Shown piece by piece: positions 1 to 6,544 of a stretch of DNA of 8,398 bases. Below the pieces are notes generated by a model. It ran no database searches and was not told the DNA's origin. It worked only from the letters and a program-made list of their open reading frames with translations. Origin of the DNA: Desulfobacterales bacterium (GTDB taxonomy: Bacteria > Desulfobacterota > Desulfobacteria > Desulfobacterales > JAHEIW01); contig JAQYWI010000217.1 in the NCBI GenBank assembly GCA_030145015.1, positions 1 to 8,398 of the forward strand, given 5' to 3'. Position numbers and translations under genes: made by a program. Numbering within the stretch: the first letter of the stretch is position 1; every line of letters starts with the position of its first letter.

Positions 1-273
1 ACCCACGCACCGGCCTTCATGGGAGATAAGTTCTCCAAAAAAGACGGAACCGGCAATGTGATGTTTTTGGGATCGGAGAATATCTGGGTGCCCATGGAGC
101 ATCATGAATACAGTGATACGGCCACCATCGGCGACCCGTTTGCGGGCAGCAAGGAAAAAGGCGAGAAATACTTTAAGGCGGCCGGAAAAGCCCTGGCAGC
201 CTTTTTGGAAGAAGTCAAGACGTTTGACATCAAAATCTCTGATGAAGCCAGGCTGTTCACAAACAGGGCTTAA
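1..273 (+). CDS. Creatininase-family amidohydrolase, C-terminal part (5' end outside window)
   Basis: The reading frame is open from the first base and ends at TAA 271-273. Only about 90 C-terminal residues are present, so this is an edge truncation and not a broken gene. The visible part has the creatininase/creatinine amidohydrolase ending: a segment with HHEYSDTATIGDP, then the GDP-x-x-A-x-x-EKGEKYF pattern leading into a C-terminal helix (KALAAFLEEV). Family members are metal-dependent cytoplasmic amidohydrolases acting on cyclic amides such as creatinine, or on related substrates in cofactor and sugar-acid pathways. The N-terminal metal-binding residues are not in view, so activity cannot be judged. 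The next gene starts 65 nt downstream in the same direction, which suggests co-transcription. The internal ATG at 19 is only a methionine within the domain. Confidence 0.72.
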   Translation, partial: THAPAFMGDKFSKKDGTGNVMFLGSENIWVPMEHHEYSDTATIGDPFAGSKEKGEKYFKAAGKALAAFLEEVKTFDIKISDEARLFTNRA

Positions 274-293
274 TTCCGAGAGTGAATTAAAAA

Positions 294-325
294 AATCGGC
301 GGGTTGCTCCGGCAACCCGTCGATT
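294..325 (-). terminator. 14-bp hairpin with T-tract on the minus strand
   Basis: Bases 294-307 pair with 312-325 over 14 positions, with one G-T wobble (299/320), around the loop TCCG. Seven A residues (289-295) sit at the left edge. Read on the minus strand this is a GC-rich stem followed by a T-tract, the form of an intrinsic terminator. On the plus strand only ATTG follows, so termination of the operon itself is doubtful. It lies between the amidohydrolase stop and the UPF0261 start and covers the TTG at 324. Confidence 0.45.
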
Positions 326-338
326 GAAACATCACCCG

Positions 339-1562
339 ATGCCGAAAAAACACATCGCCATTATTGCAACGAGTGACACCAAAAGGGCGGAAGTTTCCTT
401 TATGACGTCCCTGATCAAGGCTCGCGGGGTCGATCCGGTCGTAATCGATGTGGGACCCATGACACCGCCGTCGGTGCGGTTTGATTTTAGCAATAAACGC
501 GTCGCCCGTCTTGCCGGCTGGAAATTGGCAGAACTTGTCGGCACAGAGCAACGCGACCAAATTATGATGGCAATGGGCCGGGGCGCTATCAAAGCGCTGC
601 AGGCGCTGCTAAAAGCCGATCAATTGGACGGCGTTATCGGCATCGGGGGCAACCAGGGCAGTGCCATTGCGTCCCTGGCGATGAAGAGCCTGCCGATTGG
701 ATTTCCGAAATTTCTGGTCTCTACCGTGGCGTCCGGTAACATCCGACCCTACATCGGGCACAAGGATATTGCGGTGATGTTTTCGGTGGCGGATCTGGTC
801 GGCGGTCCCAATCTTGTCAGTCGATCGATTCTGACCAATGCGGTAGCGGCTCTGATCGGAATGGTTCAAAAAGGCGAGAAAATTTTATTGCACCGCAAAG
901 AAAAAAATATTGCCATCAGTGCCCTGGGGAACACGGAAGAAGCGGTTCAACGAATTTCGGCTTCGCTTCGGAAGAAAGGGTTTCATGTGATTGCGTTCCA
1001 TGCTTCCGGTGCCGGAGGCACGGCCATGGAAGAGCTGATCGAAGATGGGGTATTTCAAGGGGTGGTGGATTTAACGCCGCATGAATTGACCGAAGAAGTG
1101 GTTGGCGCCGGCGCATATGTGCCGGTTCGCCCCGGGCGCCTGCAGGCGGCCGCACGGTGCGGAATCCCCCAGGTCGTATCCACGGGCGCGATGGAATACT
1201 TATGCTTCGGGCCCAAAGAATCCATCCCGCCGCGACTCAGAAAACGCAAAACATATTTTCATAACCCCAATAATGCCAACGTGAAAACATCACGCCCGGA
1301 AATGTCAAAAATCGGCAAAGTGATGGCGCAACGTTTAAACCAGGCCAGGGGAAATACAGAAGTATTGATTCCGCTCAGAGGCTCTTCCATTTACGGAAGT
1401 AAAGGGGGACCCTTATATGACCCCGTGGGGGGTGCGCTGCTGCTCAAGGCCTTGAAGCAGAATCTGGACCCGAGGATTCCGCTCAGGGAAATTGACGCCC
1501 ACATTAATGATCCGGAATTTGCAGATACCTGTGTGAGCAGATTTCTGCACCTTTTCAATTAG
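339..1562 (+). CDS. UPF0261 / Tm-1-like ATP-binding domain protein
   Basis: This 407-residue protein has the two-domain layout of the UPF0261 (Tm-1-like) family. The N-terminal domain opens with IAIIATSDTKRAEV and contains GIGGNQGSA (about residues 101-109), then VSTVASGN and the HKDIAVMFSVADLVG segment, matching the ATP-binding half known from the tomato Tm-1 protein. The C-terminal domain carries HASGAGGTAMEELI (about 221-234), TPHELTEEVVGAGAY, HNPNN (about 308-312) and PLRGSS plus GGPLYDP near the end. Length is normal. Bacterial members have no firmly assigned reaction and often sit with catabolic enzymes. I chose ATG 339 over TTG 324 because the family N-terminus begins just after it and TTG 324 is buried in a stable hairpin. 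Neither start has a clear Shine-Dalgarno. The class II aldolase follows after 8 nt, so coupling is likely. Confidence 0.88.
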   Translation: MPKKHIAIIATSDTKRAEVSFMTSLIKARGVDPVVIDVGPMTPPSVRFDFSNKRVARLAGWKLAELVGTEQRDQIMMAMGRGAIKALQALLKADQLDGVIGIGGNQGSAIASLAMKSLPIGFPKFLVSTVASGNIRPYIGHKDIAVMFSVADLVGGPNLVSRSILTNAVAALIGMVQKGEKILLHRKEKNIAISALGNTEEAVQRISASLRKKGFHVIAFHASGAGGTAMEELIEDGVFQGVVDLTPHELTEEVVGAGAYVPVRPGRLQAAARCGIPQVVSTGAMEYLCFGPKESIPPRLRKRKTYFHNPNNANVKTSRPEMSKIGKVMAQRLNQARGNTEVLIPLRGSSIYGSKGGPLYDPVGGALLLKALKQNLDPRIPLREIDAHINDPEFADTCVSRFLHLFN

Positions 1563-1570
1563 GAGAACCA

Positions 1571-2164
1571 ATGAACGATATTGATGAATACCGCAAACAG
1601 TTGTCCGAATTTTCGCACCGCGCATTTCGGCGGCATCTGGTGGGCGGCACCGGCGGAAACCTGAGTCTGCGCCTTCCGGAGACCGATACCGTGCTGATAA
1701 CTCCGACCGGTATCTCGTTAGAGGAGGTTCAGCCCGAAGAACACCTCCTTGTTAATCTGGCAGGCGATACCATCGAATCCCCGCAAGGCTTGAAAGGATC
1801 GAAAGAGACCAGTTTTCATCTGGCGGCCTACAGCTTGAAACCCGATATCGGCGGCATTGCGCATGTCCATCCGCCTTATGCCACCGCCTATTCAAACAAG
1901 GCCCGACCCTTGCCGCTGTCCACCATTTCGGCCCAGGTGATTTTAAAGCATGTGCCCTACGTCGAATGCTTTCCCCCGGGCTCTGCCGAGCTTCGAAGCT
2001 GCGTGATTGATGGGATAAAAAATAATCTGGAGGCATGTTGCATCCTGATGAAAGAACACGGAATTATGGCCATGGGCAGGGATCTGAGGCACGCTTATTA
2101 TATTGCCGATCTGACCGAGGACACGGCCAAGATCGCTTATGTTGCCGCGACCATTCCGGACTGA
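1571..2164 (+). CDS. Class II aldolase/adducin-family protein (FucA/OtnC-like)
   Basis: This 197-residue protein covers a whole class II (zinc-dependent) aldolase domain. Visible motifs in order: GGTGGNLS (residues 25-32), the TPTG phosphate-loop motif (44-47), GSKE with the likely catalytic glutamate E79, the zinc ligands H98 and H100 in HVHPPYATA, and a third ligand H163 in KEHGIMAMG. All residues expected from E. coli L-fuculose-1-phosphate aldolase are therefore present. The family cleaves or decarboxylates phosphorylated sugars and sugar acids in the cytoplasm. The exact substrate cannot be read; fuculose-phosphate-aldolase-like and 3-oxo-tetronate-phosphate-decarboxylase-like roles both fit. 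The start is supported by AGGAG (1561-1565), which overlaps the UPF0261 stop codon, so the two genes are probably translationally coupled. The next gene is 175 nt away across a palindromic element. Confidence 0.88.
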   Translation: MNDIDEYRKQLSEFSHRAFRRHLVGGTGGNLSLRLPETDTVLITPTGISLEEVQPEEHLLVNLAGDTIESPQGLKGSKETSFHLAAYSLKPDIGGIAHVHPPYATAYSNKARPLPLSTISAQVILKHVPYVECFPPGSAELRSCVIDGIKNNLEACCILMKEHGIMAMGRDLRHAYYIADLTEDTAKIAYVAATIPD

Positions 2165-2229
2165 ATATGGTGCAGTCCCGGGAAAATGCCTGCATCTAAT
2201 TTGACTAGATGGGGTTTTGAAACCACTTC

Positions 2230-2316
2230 TAAGCAGTCTGTCCAATAACTTGTTTCCCCTCCCCTCAAGGGGGAGGGATTTATCAGATTATCCGGTGTTA
2301 TTGGACAGACTGTAAG
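2230..2316. mobile_element. MITE-like 79-bp element with 16-bp perfect TIRs and TAAG flanks
   Basis: Bases 2234-2249 (CAGTCTGTCCAATAAC) are the exact reverse complement of 2297-2312. TAAG stands immediately outside each end (2230-2233 and 2313-2316), as a 4-bp target-site duplication would. Between the arms is a second palindrome, an 8-bp C/G-rich stem (2257-2264 with 2270-2277, loop TCAAG). There is no coding capacity. It lies between the aldolase stop and the isomerase Shine-Dalgarno, so in the operon transcript it would form a long two-tier hairpin. There is no T-tract, so it is not a classical terminator. Origin as a miniature transposable element is inferred from the repeat geometry. Confidence 0.55.
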
Positions 2317-2339
2317 GACCCATAAAGAAAGGAGCCCCT

Positions 2340-3260
2340 ATGGACAATTTTTCGATTTACCGATATATGCATCTGGGCATAGTGCATTTCAAAGCATTTC
2401 CTGAGGTCGTCTCAGGTCAGGGACCGATTGTGGAGACGCTCAGAAAAATTGCCGAAGATGATTTTTGGACAGCGGTCGAAGTCGGCTGGATGAAAGACGT
2501 CAAGGCCCGCCATGAAGCCAGCAAACTCCTGGAAGTATCTCACCTGAAGGTGTGCTATGCGACCCAACCGCGAATCCTGGGCCAAAAACTAAACCCGAAT
2601 TCCCTTGATGCGGCTGAGCGCAAAAAGGCGATTGATAATGTGAAGCGCGGTATCGACGAGGCCTACCAACTCGGTGCTTCATGCGTGCGGGTATTGTCCG
2701 GCAAGGATCCCGGAGATGAAACCCGGGAAGACGCCAAGAAGATTTTTATCGATGTGTTAAAGGAATGGTGCGAATACGCCCAGCAGCAGGGCGACATCAA
2801 GCTCTACCTGAAGATATTCGATCGTGATATTGATAAAGCAGCTCTGATCGGACATTTTAAGGACGCGGCTGATGTTGCTGAAGAAGTTTACAAGGAGTAT
2901 AAGAATTTTGGTGTGCTCTCTGACCTTTCGCACTTTCCGTTGTTGCGTGAAACACCGGCAGAGGCAATCCCGCTGGTCATGAAATACCCCATGCATTTTC
3001 ATATCGGCAATTGTGTCATGCGGGATAGAAAAAACATCCTTTACGGTGACCTGCAGCCGCGGTTCGGTGTTCCCGGCGGAGAGTTGGACACCGCTGATGT
3101 AAGAGATTATTTCAAGTTGCTGCTGGACCATAATCTGCTGAACCCGGATGACAAACCTGTTTTGAGTGTCGAGGTGAGACCGCTGCTTGCCGAAGAAAGC
3201 TCGGAGTTGATTATTGCGAATGCCAAACGTGTGATCAAAGAAGCCTGGGCAAGCTTATAA
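2340..3260 (+). CDS. Sugar phosphate isomerase/epimerase-type TIM-barrel protein
   Basis: This 306-residue protein resembles the xylose-isomerase-like (AP endonuclease 2-type) TIM barrels that isomerise or epimerise sugars and sugar acids with a divalent metal. Supporting segments are VEVGW near residue 46, RVLSGKDPG (117-125), LSDLSHFPLLRE with D195 and H198, MHFHIGNC with H219 and H221, GDLQPRFGVPGGE (236-248) and LSVEVRP with E278. Two positions look unusual. The strand that normally supplies the first metal-binding glutamate reads LYLKIFDRD with K158, and the GDxHPRFG-type loop has Q239 where I expect histidine. D161 might compensate. ATG 2340 follows AAAGGAG (2328-2334) at good spacing. 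Position upstream of the TctCBA genes suggests it acts on the imported compound or its product. Family assignment is firm; reaction and even activity are open. Confidence 0.8.
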   Translation: MDNFSIYRYMHLGIVHFKAFPEVVSGQGPIVETLRKIAEDDFWTAVEVGWMKDVKARHEASKLLEVSHLKVCYATQPRILGQKLNPNSLDAAERKKAIDNVKRGIDEAYQLGASCVRVLSGKDPGDETREDAKKIFIDVLKEWCEYAQQQGDIKLYLKIFDRDIDKAALIGHFKDAADVAEEVYKEYKNFGVLSDLSHFPLLRETPAEAIPLVMKYPMHFHIGNCVMRDRKNILYGDLQPRFGVPGGELDTADVRDYFKLLLDHNLLNPDDKPVLSVEVRPLLAEESSELIIANAKRVIKEAWASL

Positions 3261-3316
3261 AAAAGCATCCGATAAAGCTCAGCGGTCTCCTTTGTTTTTA
3301 ACCCTAACCGGATATT

Positions 3317-3323
3317 GGAGGTG
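3317..3323 (+). promoter_or_regulatory. Shine-Dalgarno deciding the tctC start
   Basis: GGAGGTG lies 8 nt upstream of ATG 3330, counted from GGAGG. A possible TTG start at 3315 overlaps this ribosome-binding site and would add five residues before a typical MKGKS signal-peptide start, so ATG 3330 is preferred. Confidence 0.8.
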
Positions 3324-3329
3324 TCAACA

Positions 3330-4292
3330 ATGAAAGGAAAATCATTTTTTATTATTTTGGCGACGGCCTTAACCCTGATCATCAGCGCCAGCTTTGCTGT
3401 CGCGGCGGATGAATACCCGACCAAGCCGATCAGCTTTCTGATTCCATTCGGCGCCGGCGGATCCGCTGACCTTATGGGAAGGGCGCTGGCCAGTGGGACC
3501 GAGGGTGTCCTCGGCCAATCTGTCGTTGCGATCAACCGACCGGGAGCCGGCGGGGGCATTATGTATACGGCCCTGAAGGGCTCTGCCGCGGATGGCTATA
3601 CGGTCGGCTGGAATTCAACTTCGATTCTGACCTCAACCAACATCGGCAATGTTCCCTTTAAATACACGGCCTTTACTCAAGTCTGCCGTATCGGATACAC
3701 GGGCATGCCGATTGTGGTTCGCACGGATTCACCCTGGAAAACATTTCAGGAATTTATCAGCTATGCCAAGAAAAATCCGGGCAAGATCAAAATCGGAAAT
3801 GCCGGCACGGGAAGCGGCACGCACTTGACTGCCGTTATGCTGGAAAAGACCGCTGAAGTTCAAGTCGTTCATGTTCCGCTGGGAGCAAAAAGACGGGTAC
3901 CGAGCCTGCTTGGCGGCGAAGTCGAGGCCATTTGTGTGCCCCTGCCCGAAGCCGCCCCACAGGTGCTCGGGGGTAAATTCCGCCTTCTGGCAATGAGCAC
4001 CGCAGAAAGGGATCCGACCTTCAAGGAAGTTCCCACGATGAAAGAACTCGGATATCCGATTGTCATGGAGCTTTTCAGGGGTATCAGTGTCCCGGCCGGA
4101 ACGCCCGCGGCCGTCACTGCCAAGCTGGAAGCCGCCTTTAAGAAGGGGGCTCAGGACCCGACATTTGTTGGTTTAGCCAAAAAGAAAGGGTTTAATATCA
4201 GTTTCATGGGCACAGCGGAATTCGAAAAATACATCGCGGTTCAAAATGAAAATGTAGCCAAAGCCATGAAAATGGGCGGATTGGTAAAATAA
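3330..4292 (+). CDS. tctC: TTT transporter substrate-binding protein (TctC/Bug family)
   Basis: This 320-residue protein starts with a clear Sec signal peptide: MKGK, a hydrophobic stretch to about residue 22, and an AVA-ADEYP cleavage site near residues 25-26. The mature part matches the Bug/TctC family of periplasmic receptors for carboxylates: YPTKPISFLIPFGAGGSAD (29-47), INRPGAGGGIMY (68-79), GNAGTGSGTHLTAVMLEK (156-173), SLLGGEVEA (192-200) and the VPAGTP stretch (254-259). These proteins trap di- and tricarboxylates or related compounds and deliver them to TctAB. The usual G-x-P-A loop before LLGG here reads GAKRRVP (185-191), an unusually basic stretch that may shape ligand choice. tctB and tctA follow. 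A strong hairpin directly downstream could favour accumulation of this gene's mRNA over that of the membrane subunits. The ligand is not predictable from sequence. Confidence 0.93.
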   Translation: MKGKSFFIILATALTLIISASFAVAADEYPTKPISFLIPFGAGGSADLMGRALASGTEGVLGQSVVAINRPGAGGGIMYTALKGSAADGYTVGWNSTSILTSTNIGNVPFKYTAFTQVCRIGYTGMPIVVRTDSPWKTFQEFISYAKKNPGKIKIGNAGTGSGTHLTAVMLEKTAEVQVVHVPLGAKRRVPSLLGGEVEAICVPLPEAAPQVLGGKFRLLAMSTAERDPTFKEVPTMKELGYPIVMELFRGISVPAGTPAAVTAKLEAAFKKGAQDPTFVGLAKKKGFNISFMGTAEFEKYIAVQNENVAKAMKMGGLVK

Positions 4293-4303
4293 AAACAACG
4301 CAT

Positions 4304-4340
4304 GGGGGCTGGACGGGAGTTCGTGTTCCCTTCAGCCCCC
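4304..4340 (+). other. Stem-loop between tctC and tctB (mRNA processing/stability candidate)
   Basis: GGGGGCTG (4304-4311) pairs exactly with CAGCCCCC (4333-4340). The stem continues inward with 4312-4313/4331-4332 and 4315-4319/4326-4330 around one bulged C, closing a six-base loop. No T-tract follows, so it is not a typical intrinsic terminator. Its position right after a binding-protein gene fits the known arrangement in transport operons where a hairpin stabilises the upstream mRNA or partly attenuates downstream expression. Confidence 0.6.
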
Positions 4341-4362
4341 GGCTGAAAGCGGCACCAGCGGC

Positions 4363-4818
4363 ATGAAGAAGGCAAATATAATTGTATCCGTTGTGATCAT
4401 CATTTTCACGGGGTTTTATGCGTATCTGACCTCACAGCTGCCGACCCGAAACCTTCCGAACACACTCGGCAGCGCTTTTATGCCGTGGCTGCTGGCGACC
4501 CTTCTGTTTGGCCTGTCCGTATGCTTGCTGATTACGACCGCTGTCCGGGAAACTCGCGAAAATTCCAATCCGAACATTTCATTGAAAGAAGGTTTCAGTG
4601 TCATTTTTTTAACCGTGTTCGTCTATGTTTATATAAAAGCAATCCAGGTGTTCGGCTTCATCGCGATTACGCCATTTTTTTTAGCGGCACTTATGCTGAT
4701 CAGCGGCGCCCGAAAATGGAAAGAAATTACTCTCTTTTCGATTGCTTCCACACTGGGCATCTACCTCTTCTTTCAGAAGGTTTTTAGGGTTATCCTGCCC
4801 CACGGAACACTGTTTTAG
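4363..4818 (+). CDS. tctB: TTT transporter small membrane subunit (TctB family)
   Basis: This 151-residue, strongly hydrophobic protein has about four membrane segments, near residues 6-24, 41-60, 78-115 (probably two) and 122-140. It has the TctB hallmarks: an early hydrophobic helix, a short soluble stretch LPTRNLPNTLGSAFMPW leading into the second helix, and a VFRVILPHGTLF ending. TctB is the small integral subunit that pairs with TctA in the cytoplasmic membrane. The start ATG 4363 lacks a convincing Shine-Dalgarno; the bases before it read CACCAGCGGC, so initiation may be weak or depend on the upstream hairpin. Runs of seven T (4604-4610) and eight T (4675-4682) occur in the coding sequence. 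tctA starts 14 nt after the stop. Assignment rests on topology plus position between tctC and tctA. Confidence 0.87.
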   Translation: MKKANIIVSVVIIIFTGFYAYLTSQLPTRNLPNTLGSAFMPWLLATLLFGLSVCLLITTAVRETRENSNPNISLKEGFSVIFLTVFVYVYIKAIQVFGFIAITPFFLAALMLISGARKWKEITLFSIASTLGIYLFFQKVFRVILPHGTLF

Positions 4819-4832
4819 AAAGGAAACCCAAT

Positions 4833-6335
4833 ATGGGGGCAAGCGTTGTTGCGGCACTGATCGATGTTCTACAGTTTCAAAATGTTTTAGCATCTTTCAT
4901 CGGGGTGCTGTTCGGACTGTTCATCGGTTCTACTCCCGGCCTGACGATTTCGCTCGGGATGGTCCTGCTTCTGCCGATAACATTTAAACTTGAAGCGGTT
5001 ACCTCCATTTGCCTTCTGCTGGGTCTTTATGCTTCCGGAATGACCGGCGGCTCACTGTCCGCCATTCTTTTAAACATCCCCGGCACCCCCTCCGCGTCGG
5101 CAACCGCTATCGACGGGCATGCCATGGCGCAAAAGGGACGTGCCGGTGAGGCCCTGGGAGTGGCCGTCAGTTCCTCATTTTTCGGCGGTATTTTCGGTCT
5201 CACCTGTCTGGTATTGGCCGCTCCCCTGATTGCCAGAGCTGCCCTTCGTTTCGGAGCACCGGAACTTTTTTCGATTGTGCTGTTGGGACTGACGTTAATC
5301 TGCAGTTTCGGACAAAAATCCGTTATCAAGGGGCTCATTTCCGGAGTCATCGGACTCATCATAATGACGGTGGGTTTGGACCCCATGGTCGGAACTCAGC
5401 GATTCACCTTCGGCCAGGTTGAACTTCAGGCCGGAATATCTTTTTTACCGGCCATGATCGGACTGTTCGCGATCCCGCAGATATTGACTGGAATCGCCGG
5501 CAAGACCAAAGTCTTCCCTGATTATAAAAAAAAGGTCAGCGGCGTTCTGCCGAAAATCAGCAGCCTCGTAAAAATGCTGAAAACCATGCTGCTCGGATCT
5601 TTGATCGGTACGGGCGTTGGTGCCATTCCGGGAGCAGGCGGGCCGATTGCCGTTTTCCTCAGTTATGATTATGCCAGAAGGATCTCCAAAAAAAGCAGCA
5701 ATTACGGCAAAGGAGAGCCGGAGGGCGTTGCCGCCCCCGAGGCAGCCAACAATGCGGTTGCCGGAGGTGCGCTGATTCCGATGCTAACCCTGGGAATACC
5801 GGGCGATCCGATAACCGCGATCCTTTTGGGTGCTTTAATGATCCACGGATTAATTCCCGGACCATTGCTTTTCGAGCAATCCCAGCAGTTCGTATACAGC
5901 GTCTTTTGGGCGTATTTAATCGCCAACCTGATGAACCTGTGTGTCACGTTTTCGACCATTAAGCTTTGGGTCAGGGTGCTCAAAGTGCCCCAAAGGGTGC
6001 TGTTGCCGATTATCGTTATCCTCTGCATTGTGGGAACCTTTGCGCTTCGAAATACATTTTTTGACACCGGCGTCATGTTCTGTTTCGGTTTGCTGGGCTA
6101 TTTCATGATTAAGTTTGGATTTCCGGTTATCCCCTTGCTGCTGGCCATTATTTTGGGGCCAAACCTGGAAGAACATCTCAGGATGTCACTGATCATTTCA
6201 CAGGGTGATTACACAATTTTTGTGACCCATCCGATCTCCCTGACCTTTATCATTGTATCCGTATTTTCATTTTTCGGGCCGCTGGTGTGGCCGCTTTGGA
6301 AAAAGAGGAGAAGCGCCGCAAAAACAGAAAGTTAA
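4833..6335 (+). CDS. tctA: TTT transporter large membrane subunit (TctA family)
   Basis: At 500 residues it matches the usual TctA length and has about ten to twelve membrane segments. The diagnostic glycine/proline-rich motifs are all present: GLFIGSTPGLTISLGM (28-43), SGMTGGSLSAILLNIPGTP (68-86) followed by IDGHAMAQKGRAGEALG, IPGAGGPIAVFLSYDYAR (265-282), and PEGVAAPEAANNAVAGG (296-312) leading to TLGIPGD and HGLIPGPLLF (338-347). It ends in a short basic tail (KKRRS). TctA forms the translocation pathway of this secondary, ion-gradient-driven carboxylate uptake system. AGAAAGGAAA upstream of ATG 4833 serves as ribosome-binding site. It is the last gene of the apparent operon, and I found no clear intrinsic terminator after it. 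A run of eight A occurs at 5526-5533. Confidence 0.95.
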   Translation: MGASVVAALIDVLQFQNVLASFIGVLFGLFIGSTPGLTISLGMVLLLPITFKLEAVTSICLLLGLYASGMTGGSLSAILLNIPGTPSASATAIDGHAMAQKGRAGEALGVAVSSSFFGGIFGLTCLVLAAPLIARAALRFGAPELFSIVLLGLTLICSFGQKSVIKGLISGVIGLIIMTVGLDPMVGTQRFTFGQVELQAGISFLPAMIGLFAIPQILTGIAGKTKVFPDYKKKVSGVLPKISSLVKMLKTMLLGSLIGTGVGAIPGAGGPIAVFLSYDYARRISKKSSNYGKGEPEGVAAPEAANNAVAGGALIPMLTLGIPGDPITAILLGALMIHGLIPGPLLFEQSQQFVYSVFWAYLIANLMNLCVTFSTIKLWVRVLKVPQRVLLPIIVILCIVGTFALRNTFFDTGVMFCFGLLGYFMIKFGFPVIPLLLAIILGPNLEEHLRMSLIISQGDYTIFVTHPISLTFIIVSVFSFFGPLVWPLWKKRRSAAKTES

Positions 6336-6375
6336 GATTTTGGCTTTAAGTGAGAAAATTCCAGGAATCAAAATT

Positions 6376-6520
6376 ATTAAATCACAAAACACAAATCACA
6401 AAACACAAATAACAAACAAATTACAATGACCCAAATTCAAAATATCAAACTGTTTTGGGCATTGAAAAATTGAGATTTGAGATTTATTTGGAATTTGGTG
6501 CTTGGAACTTGGGATTTAAT
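6376..6520. repeat. 145-bp AT-rich imperfect inverted-repeat element
   Basis: The ends ATTAAATC (6376-6383) and GATTTAAT (6513-6520) are exact reverse complements. Comparing the 46-nt left arm (6376-6421) with the reverse complement of the right arm (6475-6520) gives 30 matches without gaps. The left half of the top strand is almost only A and C, while the right half is rich in T and G. The element fills most of the 278-bp gap between tctA and the dehydrogenase and encodes nothing. It resembles A/C-rich interspersed elements I associate with deltaproteobacterial genomes, but that is from memory. Confidence 0.5.
6379..6406 (+). repeat. Tandem repeat, 14-bp unit, two perfect copies plus a degenerate third
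   Basis: AAATCACAAAACAC occurs at 6379-6392 and again at 6393-6406, followed by a diverged partial copy (AAATAACAAACA) from 6407. It lies inside the left arm of the AT-rich inverted-repeat element. Confidence 0.8.
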
Positions 6521-6544
6521 CGACTTTATTTTTGAAAAAGAAGA

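Noticed and set aside
324..338. TTG start extending the UPF0261 protein by five residues
   Set aside because: It lies inside the 14-bp hairpin and adds non-family residues. ATG 339 is the simpler start.
1722..1748. Possible hairpin AGGAGG / CCTCCT inside the aldolase gene
   Set aside because: It lies in coding sequence that translates to an ordinary family segment (EEVQPEEHL); the pairing is likely coincidental.
2193..2224. Small stem CATCTA/TAGATG followed by GGGGTTTTG as a terminator of the aldolase transcript
   Set aside because: The stem is only 6 AT-rich pairs and the T-run is four bases, too weak to call.
3107..3559. 150-codon minus-strand ORF across the isomerase end and tctC start
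   Set aside because: It is antisense to two well-supported genes, has no domain resemblance, and covers the tctC signal-peptide region and its Shine-Dalgarno.
6379..6420. CRISPR-like array
   Set aside because: The 14-bp units are directly adjacent with no spacers, and no cas genes are present.
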